DNA of 64,000 bases from JAGXQV01 sp964451375 (GTDB taxonomy: Bacteria; Pseudomonadota; Gammaproteobacteria; Burkholderiales; Sulfuricellaceae): the NCBI GenBank assembly GCA_964451375.1, contig CAYVIN010000010.1, positions 6,776 to 70,775 on the forward strand, read 5' to 3'. Below, piece after piece: positions 18,493-26,833 of the stretch. The position numbers were made by a program, and so were the translations under genes. The first letter of the stretch is position 1. The number at the start of each line of letters is the position of its first letter. Below the pieces are notes generated by a model, which saw only the letters and a program-made list of their open reading frames with translations, had not been told where the DNA came from and did not search any database.

Positions 18493-19581
18493 TCAGTTTT
18501 TCGGAGTGCGATAAAGCTTGGCCAACTCATCGTCTGGCTGCCCCAGGCGGGCGGATTCCTCCCCCATAGCCACGTCAACCCAGTCACGGCGTTCATTACT
18601 CAAATAAACGGCATGCAGAAAACGGATGGTTTTCATTGCGTCCGCAAATTCCACGGCGGGCCTCCCCCCATTCACGATGGTTTCGTAAACTCCGGCATAA
18701 ATATCATTATGCCCAAGCCCATAAGCATCCTCGAAAGTATCGCTGTAACGCGCTTCGTCTTCAGGATTCGGCGAGAATGTCACCAGCTTGTCGGTAGCCC
18801 ATCCCCCCAGCATCGCCAGCCCTTTGCTGCCGACAATGGAAATGGACGATTCATAATCCTGTGGACGAGCGGCAGTAGTGATTTCGATCACCCCCAGTGC
18901 GCCACTCTCGAATTCCAGCGTAGCGACTGCCGTATCTTCGACTTCAATGTTCGCGCCGCAGGTTTTCATCACCGTGTTCACGCGCTTCACCTCCCCCGCA
19001 AAATAACGCAGCATGTCCAGGTGGTGAATCCCTTGGTTGGTGCAGCAGCCGCCATCCAGCGCAAAGGTTCCACGCCAGGGATCACGATCATAGTAGCGCT
19101 GGGGACGACACCAGCGCATCCGCACCGTCGCCAGAACGATATTCCCCAATTCGTCGTCGGCAATAGCCCGGCGAATACGCTGAACACAACTGTTGAATCG
19201 GTATTGATGCACCGGGAACACGTAAACACCGCGCGCCGCAGCCGCCGCTCCCAATTCCTCCCCATGCGAAATCCGCATCACCACGGGCTTTTCGATGACG
19301 ACGCTCTTGCCATAATCCCTCACGGCTTCCAGCGCATGTTCATAGTGCATTCCACTGGGAGTGATGACGGCTACCACGTCAATTTCCGGATGAGCACGAA
19401 ACATTTCGTGGTAATTGGAAAATCGCGGAACATCATTCACACCCGGCAGCGACGCCATCCGATCCTCTTTGAGATCACAAATGGCGGTCAGGTGAAACAA
19501 AGGACTGTTGCGAACCACCCGAACATGATGTCCGGCAACCCGTCCACAGCCGATAATGGCAACATTCAAAACTCTAGGCAT
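18493..19581 (-). CDS. Gfo/Idh/MocA-family sugar oxidoreductase
   Basis: A 362-residue NAD(P)-dependent dehydrogenase. The N-terminal Rossmann fold has GCGRVAG (11-17) and the conserved EKP (97-99) near the nicotinamide. The C-terminal alpha/beta domain carries DGGCCTNQGIHHLDMLRYF with the family's catalytic-type histidine region. Such enzymes oxidise or reduce ring positions of nucleotide sugars, often making a keto-sugar for an aminotransferase. The adjacent downstream and upstream genes, including a PLP aminotransferase 7 bases away, fit an oxidise-then-aminate pair. Confidence 0.87.
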   Translation of the reverse strand: MPRVLNVAIIGCGRVAGHHVRVVRNSPLFHLTAICDLKEDRMASLPGVNDVPRFSNYHEMFRAHPEIDVVAVITPSGMHYEHALEAVRDYGKSVVIEKPVVMRISHGEELGAAAAARGVYVFPVHQYRFNSCVQRIRRAIADDELGNIVLATVRMRWCRPQRYYDRDPWRGTFALDGGCCTNQGIHHLDMLRYFAGEVKRVNTVMKTCGANIEVEDTAVATLEFESGALGVIEITTAARPQDYESSISIVGSKGLAMLGGWATDKLVTFSPNPEDEARYSDTFEDAYGLGHNDIYAGVYETIVNGGRPAVEFADAMKTIRFLHAVYLSNERRDWVDVAMGEESARLGQPDDELAKLYRTPKN

Positions 19582-19588
19582 GTTTATC

Positions 19589-20680
19589 TCAAAAAAAGTT
19601 GGAAGCGGAATGGGTTTTCAGAATTTCCCCACCGTCCGCCCAAAAACGCCGCATCAATTCAAGCGGCCCGATACTCACACGAATACAGTTTTCCAGGGGG
19701 GCAAAAGTGAAAGGGCCTTTGAGCAGATAGCCACGCTGCCGCAATTCAGCAAGCGCTATCTGGCCGTGCTCCTGCGACATACAGCGAATCAAGAGGAAAT
19801 TGGTATGGGATGGATAGGTCGCAATCCCGGCTTTCGTCATTTCCCCGTAGAGATATTCCCTGCCTGCCACAAAATCGGCGATCCGCGCCATCATCCAGTC
19901 ACGATGATCCATCACGTATTCTGCACATTTCAGCGCCAGACTATTCGCGTCGGTAACGGGCCGCAGCAACATCAGCTCGGCAATCCGCTCTGGCGTGGCG
20001 ACGCAATAGCCGATGCGCAACCCAGCCAATCCAAAAGCCTTTGAGAAGGTGCGCACCACAATCACGTGCGAATGGCTGCGGACGAAGTCCAGCGCCGTCT
20101 TGGGGGTGAACAGGTGGTATGCCTCATCCATTACCAGCAGCGCTCCCGCCCGCCCCGCCTCCGCGACAATTTTTTCCAATTCGCCGTCAGGGATTAACGT
20201 CCCGGTAGGTTGATTGGGGTTGGCCAAAACCACCATGCGCAGCCCCCCCCCGCGCAACGCCTCAATAATTTCGCCGCTATCGAATGAGAGGTCAGCACCG
20301 TAAGAAATCAGCCGCTGTTCCGCCCGGTAAACCTTGCCGTAAACCTCGTACATTCGCCAGCCGGGTTCTTGCAGGAGAACTCGATCTCCCGGATCAATGT
20401 AAGTCTCAAAGATATTCTTGATAGCGGCGTCCGAACCGGCGGTAATGTATAGGCAACCCGGATCAACCTGCAACCACGCCGCCAGTTTTCCCGTCAAGAC
20501 CGTGGAATCGGCATAAGCTGCTAAATCATGAGGAGAAACGCTTCCTAGAACCCCCCGAAAATGATCTTCATCCCACCCGACGGGGTCTTCGTTGCGGTCA
20601 AGCCGCACCAGCCCACTCCTGTCCTGGTAGGGATCAAAAATCCGTCGGACTTGTTCCAGCCGCTTGCTCGCTGCGATCAT
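19589..20680 (-). CDS. PLP-dependent aminotransferase (histidinol-phosphate aminotransferase-like)
   Basis: A 363-residue class I/II aminotransferase with the PLP lysine K214 in TFSKAFGLAGLRIGY, ANPNQPTG and MDEAYHLF. It resembles HisC in size and motif spacing, but the locus suggests a sugar or small-acid substrate. The ATG at 20680 is chosen over the upstream one at 20701 because it overlaps the previous stop as ATGA behind a GGTGGCGG. The codons for G144-G146 form a run of nine G (plus-strand C 20243-20251), the longest homopolymer I saw, inside an otherwise intact frame. Confidence 0.85.
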   Translation of the reverse strand: MIAASKRLEQVRRIFDPYQDRSGLVRLDRNEDPVGWDEDHFRGVLGSVSPHDLAAYADSTVLTGKLAAWLQVDPGCLYITAGSDAAIKNIFETYIDPGDRVLLQEPGWRMYEVYGKVYRAEQRLISYGADLSFDSGEIIEALRGGGLRMVVLANPNQPTGTLIPDGELEKIVAEAGRAGALLVMDEAYHLFTPKTALDFVRSHSHVIVVRTFSKAFGLAGLRIGYCVATPERIAELMLLRPVTDANSLALKCAEYVMDHRDWMMARIADFVAGREYLYGEMTKAGIATYPSHTNFLLIRCMSQEHGQIALAELRQRGYLLKGPFTFAPLENCIRVSIGPLELMRRFWADGGEILKTHSASNFF

Positions 20681-21621
20681 TCCGCCACCTTTGCCACGCA
20701 CCAGACACGGTCGCTATAACCAGCCTGCATCATGAACTGGGCGTATTGCCCGTCTACGCCCTTCCAGAAGGTCTCCCAATCGCCCAGCATTTTCTCATCA
20801 TCAATATCCACGTCAGGAACCAAACGCCGCGCCGCCAAGGTCTCCGCAGGACGCTGACGGTATGCCCAGTTAAGGTGATTGGTTATCGGATACTCCTGCA
20901 CACCAGTAGGCACCCCCACCAAGCCCGCCTTTTCGAGAACCGCCCCCAAAGTACAGGGCGAGTAATAAAAGAGGTGTTCGATGCAATAATAAAATTCCGC
21001 GAAATGCGGAATACGATAAAACGCCAGCAGCGGGTCAAGGACATTAGGCACAACAATAACCAAACGCCCGCCAGGTTTGAGATAGCGTTTCAGATTCACC
21101 AGGAAAGCAACCGGGTCGCCAATGTGCTCCAACACAAAAATCAAGCTGATCAAATCAAATGTTCCCGGCTCGAAACGAGCCTCCAAAGGAACATCCGCCA
21201 CATCCAGATGTAGCACATCCTTGCAGAACGCCACCTCTTTTCGACTTAGTTCATGACCACAAAGCTTACCAGCGCGGTCGCGGATGCCATCCAGCAAATG
21301 CCCTGTCGAACAGCCCACATCCAGCACGGATTCACCACCCACTAACATATCCCGCACTCGTTCAATCCAGGGCCGGGCAGCCAGCCGCATCTTCTCGAAG
21401 TGCTTGGCTGGATCCAGCATGTCCGGGTCAATATGGGTCAAATAAGTCTGATGGTATTCGGCTTCGTAGAAGTCTGAAGGAAACTGGAAGGAAGTTTGAT
21501 CCAGGAATACCAGCGAACAGGAAACGCAACGCCGGACATCCGCCACGCGGCCAAAGCGTAGTTGATTGGAAAGCAGTTCGGTATCGGCCCCCTCACAAAT
21601 TGGGCAGACGATCTTAGTCAT
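20677..21621 (-). CDS. Zinc-finger class I SAM methyltransferase (Methyltransf_23-like)
   Basis: The 314-residue protein opens with a likely zinc ribbon, C6-x2-C9 and C32-x2-C35 (CPIC and CVSC), followed by SAM motif I VLDVGCSTGH (99-108). This architecture is typical of nucleotide-sugar C- or O-methyltransferases in O-antigen clusters. Both ends overlap the neighbours by 4 bases (ATGA), so it is firmly within an operon. Confidence 0.85.
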   Translation of the reverse strand: MTKIVCPICEGADTELLSNQLRFGRVADVRRCVSCSLVFLDQTSFQFPSDFYEAEYHQTYLTHIDPDMLDPAKHFEKMRLAARPWIERVRDMLVGGESVLDVGCSTGHLLDGIRDRAGKLCGHELSRKEVAFCKDVLHLDVADVPLEARFEPGTFDLISLIFVLEHIGDPVAFLVNLKRYLKPGGRLVIVVPNVLDPLLAFYRIPHFAEFYYCIEHLFYYSPCTLGAVLEKAGLVGVPTGVQEYPITNHLNWAYRQRPAETLAARRLVPDVDIDDEKMLGDWETFWKGVDGQYAQFMMQAGYSDRVWCVAKVAE

Positions 21622-22550
21622 GACTTGTCACGATAGAAATCCAGCATGGCGCGTAATCCCTCGCGCAGAGCGGTGCGAGGTTGCCACCCGATATCCTGCT
21701 GAAGGGCGCCGATGTTGGCATACAGGCCAAACAAATCACCCGGTGTCCCGCCGGAAAACTCGACCGGATAGTCGGGATTCCCGGCACATTCCGTCATCAA
21801 CGCCAGCAACTCCGCCACAGTGGTCTTGCGCCCTGCCCCAAGATTGTAGGTTTTGCCAAACGAAGCAGGATTATCTAGCGCCCCCAGCCAGGCATCCACA
21901 ACATCGTCGATGTAGATGAAATCGCGGAAGCGTTCCTTGGCGCCTTTGACGGTAATGGGCTTGTTTTCCAGGATGAAGGAAAGATAAATGCTCACCATCC
22001 CCTGCATCTTGTTCGCCAGATTCTGATTCGGCCCATACACGTTGAACATGCGAAATACCGTCGAATCCACCCCAAGCGTAGAAAACAGACTAAGATAAGC
22101 TTCCGCCGCCAGCTTACCTGCGGAATAGTACGCCTTGGGCTGAACCTGGTGTTTTTCATCAACGGGCAAATACTCCGCCGCTCCGTAAACCGACATGGAA
22201 CTGGCGTATAGAAACCGCCGAATCCCCTTTTTGCGGCAATGCTCCAACAGCAGGAATGTCCCGGTAACATGGCTGTTGAAGTCGTACCACGGGTCTTGAA
22301 ACGAAGCCTCGCCCGAAGATTGAGCCGCCAGATGCAGCGCCGCATCGAACTTCAAGTCCGGGAGACGTTCATAGTGAGCGGGATTGGATATATCCATTTC
22401 GACGAAGCCCGCACCTTTCGGAACGTTTTCACGATATCCGGTAGACAAATTATCGGCGACAACCACCTGATTCCCCAGGAGAACCAGCTTCTGCGTTAAA
22501 GCAGCGCCAATAAACCCAGCCCCCCCGGTGACCAAAAAATTTCTTTTCAC
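21618..22550 (-). CDS. NAD-dependent nucleotide-sugar epimerase/dehydratase (SDR)
   Basis: The extended SDR of 310 residues has GGAGFIG (9-15) and catalytic Y142-S-A-G-K146, with the usual sugar-nucleotide region IYIDDVVDAW. It is closest in outline to UDP-glucose/UDP-GlcNAc 4-epimerases. GTG start with a GTGA overlap of the upstream gene. It would supply a 4-epimer or a keto sugar to the neighbouring transferases. Confidence 0.88.
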   Translation of the reverse strand: MKRNFLVTGGAGFIGAALTQKLVLLGNQVVVADNLSTGYRENVPKGAGFVEMDISNPAHYERLPDLKFDAALHLAAQSSGEASFQDPWYDFNSHVTGTFLLLEHCRKKGIRRFLYASSMSVYGAAEYLPVDEKHQVQPKAYYSAGKLAAEAYLSLFSTLGVDSTVFRMFNVYGPNQNLANKMQGMVSIYLSFILENKPITVKGAKERFRDFIYIDDVVDAWLGALDNPASFGKTYNLGAGRKTTVAELLALMTECAGNPDYPVEFSGGTPGDLFGLYANIGALQQDIGWQPRTALREGLRAMLDFYRDKS

Positions 22551-23473
22551 TGTTTTCCCTTAAGCAGCGATTGAATCACGCCAGGTACAAGCGGGGTCAA
22601 CAAACTCAAGCCGTGTTCGATTTTCGCCCAACTAAAAACATGAGCAATCTGTTCTTTCACCTGCTTCACATCGAAACCACACAGACGTGAACCAGCCGCA
22701 TCCAGAATATCATAGGCCCGCCCCGGAAGCCCCGCCGCCACAAACAGAACAACCGCAGCCACGACATGGGCCGCCACGGTTTCATCGTCATAACGAGGCA
22801 TCCGCTCCTGCACCAGCCCCTGCGAAGGCGCGTAATAACCCTTCCCCCACAACGGTTCACCCTTGTTATAAAAGTGGCTCACATTGACAGGGCGACCATA
22901 ACCGATCTCGATATCGACCAGTTCATAGCCGCGCCCTCTAAGAAAAACATCAACGTCGCTGAACCAGCCTTGGCCGCGCCAGACGGGCGCCAATTCAAAC
23001 TCAACCTTGATCAGTTTGATCCAGCCCTGATCCAGCAGACGCTGTCCGCCCTGGAGCACACAGAAATCGTGCCCTTCCACATTGATATCGAGTGCATCAA
23101 TGTCACTGTATACCGCCTTGAAATAGTCATCCAAAGTGGTTGATTCGACCTGTATGGTTTTCTTGGGAAGTATGGATTCCTGGCCGAATCTCTGTACAAA
23201 ATCGGGATTCGCTTCATGAAATGATGAAGCGCGCTCGTCATGCGCCACAAAAAAATTCGCCACTCCACAGCGGTCTGAAACACACAGGGGAAGCCCGGAA
23301 GTAGTGGCAGCAGTTGGCTCGAAATCGAATTTTCGGACATATTCCGGTGGCAGATTGCACCACGGCGCTTTCAACGCGCCCCCCGACCCAACGTCTGCAA
23401 AACCTATAGGCCTGGCAATCCGGGTGAGAATGTTCCCGGCAAACCGCTTCTTTCTTCTATCGGTCAAGCTCAA
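22547..23473 (-). CDS. FkbM-family SAM methyltransferase
   Basis: The middle of the protein keeps the FkbM pattern (IDALDINVEGHDFCVLQGG, then IKLIKVEFEL), a family that O-methylates hydroxyls on sugars and natural products. I prefer the TTG start at 23473: it overlaps the previous stop as TTGA and has AGGGA 6 bases upstream. An ATG at 23494 in frame would overlap the upstream gene by 25 bases. The last 90 residues (from about DDETVAAHV) form an extra helical tail not typical of the family. Confidence 0.75.
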   Translation of the reverse strand: MSLTDRRKKRFAGNILTRIARPIGFADVGSGGALKAPWCNLPPEYVRKFDFEPTAATTSGLPLCVSDRCGVANFFVAHDERASSFHEANPDFVQRFGQESILPKKTIQVESTTLDDYFKAVYSDIDALDINVEGHDFCVLQGGQRLLDQGWIKLIKVEFELAPVWRGQGWFSDVDVFLRGRGYELVDIEIGYGRPVNVSHFYNKGEPLWGKGYYAPSQGLVQERMPRYDDETVAAHVVAAVVLFVAAGLPGRAYDILDAAGSRLCGFDVKQVKEQIAHVFSWAKIEHGLSLLTPLVPGVIQSLLKGKQ

Positions 23474-24234
23474 TTTTTGTCCCTGTCCTGGCATGCGTCC
23501 GTCACACCATGCTCACGCAGCCAATATTCCACCATCGGAAGCTGCCAAGCATAATCAATGTCGCACCCGCCCCAAGAAGGGATGGGCGCAATATTTTTAC
23601 CCATCCATTTTTGTGGCAGGAGTCCTTCATCAAGGTGTTCCAGGCAATCGGGACGAACCACGGAGACCCCCATGTCGGCGAACAATACGCTTCCCTGAGA
23701 ATCCCGATCACAGTTGAGCGTTCGGGGGTCACCAAAAGTTTCAAAAGGAACGAATGGATCCAGACAACCGTCCGGCCCAATCTTGCGCGCCCGCAATGGA
23801 CTCCACATGTTGTATTCCGAAACGGTTACAGCCGAATCGATATGGGCATCCGCACGAAGGATTTCCACGCCTTTATCGATCAGTTCACTCGTCACCGTTG
23901 CTGCATTCGCAAAAAGCAACACCATGAATTCAATATTTTTTCCTTCTGCGGCAAGACGATTCTTGATTTCATAATAGCCGTGGGCAAAAACATCCTCTCC
24001 CAGAGCGGTCTTGGTCGCCAATTCTGCCGGACGCTCAATCAATTCCGCGCCATGTTGTTTGCCAATCTGCATTATTTCAGGCGAATCGGTGGAGAGATAC
24101 AACCTGTCCACATACCGGGATGCTTTCGCGGCAAGCAAAGGATAAGCGGCAAGCGGTCGCCCCAAGACAGGATGAATATTTTTGCCAGGGAAACCCGTAC
24201 TTCCCGCACGACCAATCATAAGTGCACAAATCAT
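23470..24234 (-). CDS. Acylneuraminate/KDO-type cytidylyltransferase
   Basis: A 254-residue GT-A-like nucleotidyltransferase. The signature is MIGRAGSTGFPGKNI (residues 6-20), a variant of the RxGSKxxPxKN CTP-binding loop. Members activate keto-deoxy sugar acids as CMP-sugars. The gene is followed by an FkbM gene and preceded by a HAD hydrolase, SDR and hydroxyacid dehydrogenase, so the block may make one activated acid. ATG at 24234, behind AAGGAA, overlaps the HAD stop (TGATG). Confidence 0.8.
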   Translation of the reverse strand: MICALMIGRAGSTGFPGKNIHPVLGRPLAAYPLLAAKASRYVDRLYLSTDSPEIMQIGKQHGAELIERPAELATKTALGEDVFAHGYYEIKNRLAAEGKNIEFMVLLFANAATVTSELIDKGVEILRADAHIDSAVTVSEYNMWSPLRARKIGPDGCLDPFVPFETFGDPRTLNCDRDSQGSVLFADMGVSVVRPDCLEHLDEGLLPQKWMGKNIAPIPSWGGCDIDYAWQLPMVEYWLREHGVTDACQDRDKN

Positions 24235-24917
24235 CAAGATTTCCTTCCCGATAATGAAAAGCCCGAAAAATTGCCTATCGAATTTCCGGCATAGTGTTCA
24301 AAGACCGGCCCGTTGCTATCGTGGCGACGTAGCAGAAAAGGCGTCTGATTAGCCAGCGCCGCATCATAGTCAGCCCGCGCATCCCCAATCATCAGACACT
24401 GCTGCGAATCGAGCCGCCGCGTCTCCAGAATCAACCTGATGGCGTCCTGCTTGCTCGTCGGCGCGCCATATACCTCCGTGAAACAATTGCGCAGGTTCAA
24501 AACCGCCAATATCTCTTCAATCTCTCCTTGCGGGGTAGCCGTCACCAATACGAATTCCTGTCCATAAGGGTTCCCCAGCAGGAATTCTTCGGCGCCCGGC
24601 ACCCAAGGGGCATCAATCACCCCCTGACGAACCAGATTGGCAAAACGTCGGCAATATTCATCCACTAATTCAGGGGTTGCCACCACCTTCGCCCACCCCA
24701 AATAGAGAGGGATTTTCTCAAATCTCGACATGCCACCGTTGGCTTGGTGATGTTCGCGTACCTGTTCGGCAACATCCACGCCGTGAGGGAGAAATAGCTG
24801 CACGAAAGCACGGGTTTTTACCGCAATCGAGTCCTTGATGACACCATCGAAGTCCCAGAATATCAATCTGGCCGCAGCAATCGGATTATCCCGCAACGCT
24901 TCCCCGGTAGCGCTCAA
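24234..24917 (-). CDS. HAD-superfamily hydrolase (sugar-phosphate phosphatase-like)
   Basis: The 227-residue protein has catalytic D22 and D24 (FWDFDGVIKD), TATPQGE (motif II), an SKQDAI lysine (motif III) and GDARADYDAA (motif IV). It is a IA-type phosphatase, similar in outline to phosphoglycolate phosphatase. Beside a CMP-sugar synthetase it plausibly removes the phosphate made in the preceding synthase step, as in KDO or sialic acid pathways. TTG start, TTGA overlap with the upstream SDR stop, GGAG 5 bases upstream. Confidence 0.82.
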   Translation of the reverse strand: MSATGEALRDNPIAAARLIFWDFDGVIKDSIAVKTRAFVQLFLPHGVDVAEQVREHHQANGGMSRFEKIPLYLGWAKVVATPELVDEYCRRFANLVRQGVIDAPWVPGAEEFLLGNPYGQEFVLVTATPQGEIEEILAVLNLRNCFTEVYGAPTSKQDAIRLILETRRLDSQQCLMIGDARADYDAALANQTPFLLRRHDSNGPVFEHYAGNSIGNFSGFSLSGRKS

Positions 24918-25810
24918 AAATTCTCCAATCCCAGTTTCGTCGAAGTAACGTGCTGCACTTCACCAATCAATTGCAACAACCCTTGCCCCAAATCCACGTG
25001 GATAGGCGGAACATACTTCCTCCCCAGTTTGGGCTGATAGGCATAAGGAGTGCGAATGTAATGTCCGGTATATTCGGTTTCCACAAATTCAACAGCTTGT
25101 GGCATACCCAGAATTTCCGCGAGCATCTTGAGCATATCCATAACGCGCATCGGTTCCTGGCCGGTCAGTACCACGTGCTGGTTGCGAAAGTCATCCCCCA
25201 GCGCCGCCACACTGGCACGAGCCGCGTCTTCAACGTGAATGTATTCGCGCATGGCTTCCGGGCTACCTTCGTAACTGACTTTGCCGGTTTCCAAAGCACG
25301 TTTGACAATACGCCACAGCCCATTATGTTGGTCAGAGCGAGGGCCGTACAGGGAACCGTAACGCAGCACCGTATAATCCAGCCCGTAGGTGCGCTGGTAT
25401 TCATCCACGTAATCCTCTGCAGCCTGCTTGCTACAGCGATAGAACCCGCCGTCCCGGCTGTAGACATATACTGTGCTGGCATAGACAAAACGCCTTACCT
25501 GATGGCGTCGGCAAGCTTCCAACACCTGAACGTTACCGAGAATATTGACTCTCACCGTATCAACCGGCTTGCTTAACGCCTCGTCCAAATCGGCAATTGC
25601 GGCAAAATTGTAAACCGCATCGCAGCCGCCGATGGCGGCATCCAAGGCAGCTTCATCAAGTAAATCGCCGATAATCATGGTCTGATCTGCGCGCAGCCAA
25701 GGCGACACAACACGATCCAATATATTCACGGCATATCCAGCTTCGCTCAGTTGATCGCTGACGTGGGAACCGAGAAAACCTGCACCGCCGATCACACACG
25801 CTTTTTTCAT
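24914..25810 (-). CDS. NAD-dependent epimerase/dehydratase (SDR)
   Basis: A 298-residue extended SDR with Rossmann GGAGFLGSH (8-16) and catalytic Y124-R-C-S-K128, plus the AYQPKLGRKYVPP tail. The active-site Ser/Thr is in ASTVYVYS. It acts on a nucleotide or acid sugar that cannot be named here. The start is 3 bases after the preceding stop and its end overlaps the HAD gene, so they are co-expressed. Confidence 0.87.
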   Translation of the reverse strand: MKKACVIGGAGFLGSHVSDQLSEAGYAVNILDRVVSPWLRADQTMIIGDLLDEAALDAAIGGCDAVYNFAAIADLDEALSKPVDTVRVNILGNVQVLEACRRHQVRRFVYASTVYVYSRDGGFYRCSKQAAEDYVDEYQRTYGLDYTVLRYGSLYGPRSDQHNGLWRIVKRALETGKVSYEGSPEAMREYIHVEDAARASVAALGDDFRNQHVVLTGQEPMRVMDMLKMLAEILGMPQAVEFVETEYTGHYIRTPYAYQPKLGRKYVPPIHVDLGQGLLQLIGEVQHVTSTKLGLENF

Positions 25811-25813
25811 GAA

Positions 25814-26797
25814 TCACAGGCCCTGTCGCTGGACATCGTATTCATCGGACGGCACCAATCCCTGCAAAGGCCTTCCCGTCAGGAAACGCACCGCTTCCTC
25901 AGTCGCCTCGATCTCCATGCGGGTTCGACAATCCACCGACATCGACCCCATGTGGGCGGTCAACAAACACCGGTCGATTTTTGCCAGTTCCCCGCCATAT
26001 GGCTCATGCTCGAAAACATCTATTGCTGCGCCGCCAAAATGCCCTGCGCGCATTACCTCTGCAAGGTCTTGCTCATTGATAACGCCGCCGCGAGAAGTAT
26101 TGATCAGCAGTGCATCCGGTTTCATTTTGAGGAGATGCTCGCGCCGGATCATATTTTTGGTGTGCGCCGTCAGCGGAACATGCAGGCTGATCAAGTCGGC
26201 CTGCCGGTATATTTCGTCCTTGCCTACCCATTCGAGTTTGAGTTCAGGAGCGGCCAGCGGGTCTGGCCGGATATCATTGACCAGCACCCGTGGCGTACCG
26301 AACGCCGGAATACGCCGCAGCACCCGGCTTCCGATTCGTCCTACCCCAATGACGCCAACCGTTATTTCCGCGAGACGACGCCCGAAGTGCCGCTGCCATT
26401 GCCCATTGTGCATCTGCAAATTCGCCAGTTGCACGGAACGCAGCAAGGAAAGCATCAGCCCCAGAGTAAGTTCGGCAACTGCCGGGGCCGGCGCATCCGG
26501 CGTGTAGGAAACCTTGATGCCGCGTTTTTCGGCAGCCATCAAATCAACGCTATCCAGTCCAATTCCCACGCGGGAGATCAATTTCAAGCGGCTCGCCCGG
26601 CTCATTACCAAATCGGTAATCGGCTCGGTGCCGGCGATGATGACATCGAAATCAGCGACCATTTCGGCCAATTCCTCTTCCTTCAGCTTGCGTCCCAACG
26701 GATTGATCAGGTATTCAATTCCGGCGGATTCGAGCAATTCGATGGGAAGGCGATTCTTGTCTGCAAAAGGAACCGTAGTAATGAGTGCTTTGGTCAT
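25814..26797 (-). CDS. D-2-hydroxyacid dehydrogenase (phosphoglycerate dehydrogenase-like)
   Basis: This NAD-dependent dehydrogenase of 327 residues has the nucleotide fold GVGRIG (151-156) and catalytic R236, E265 and H282 (NTSRGG, EHEP, AHMG). It lacks the C-terminal ACT domain of true SerA and is shorter. A TTG at 26833 directly follows the upstream stop and would add 12 residues. ATG 26797, with GAG 6 bases ahead, is preferred. In this block it may oxidise or reduce an alpha-hydroxy or alpha-keto acid that is later activated by the cytidylyltransferase. Confidence 0.84.
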   Translation of the reverse strand: MTKALITTVPFADKNRLPIELLESAGIEYLINPLGRKLKEEELAEMVADFDVIIAGTEPITDLVMSRASRLKLISRVGIGLDSVDLMAAEKRGIKVSYTPDAPAPAVAELTLGLMLSLLRSVQLANLQMHNGQWQRHFGRRLAEITVGVIGVGRIGSRVLRRIPAFGTPRVLVNDIRPDPLAAPELKLEWVGKDEIYRQADLISLHVPLTAHTKNMIRREHLLKMKPDALLINTSRGGVINEQDLAEVMRAGHFGGAAIDVFEHEPYGGELAKIDRCLLTAHMGSMSVDCRTRMEIEATEEAVRFLTGRPLQGLVPSDEYDVQRQGL

Positions 26798-26833
26798 TTC
26801 GATCTCAGTAATGTGAACTTTGCTGAATGTCAA

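Noticed and set aside
18181..19710. 509-residue open frame on the plus strand
   Set aside because: It lies antisense over the Gfo/Idh and methyltransferase genes, has His/Gln/Asn-rich shadow composition and no recognisable domain. GC-biased codons on the opposite strand explain it.
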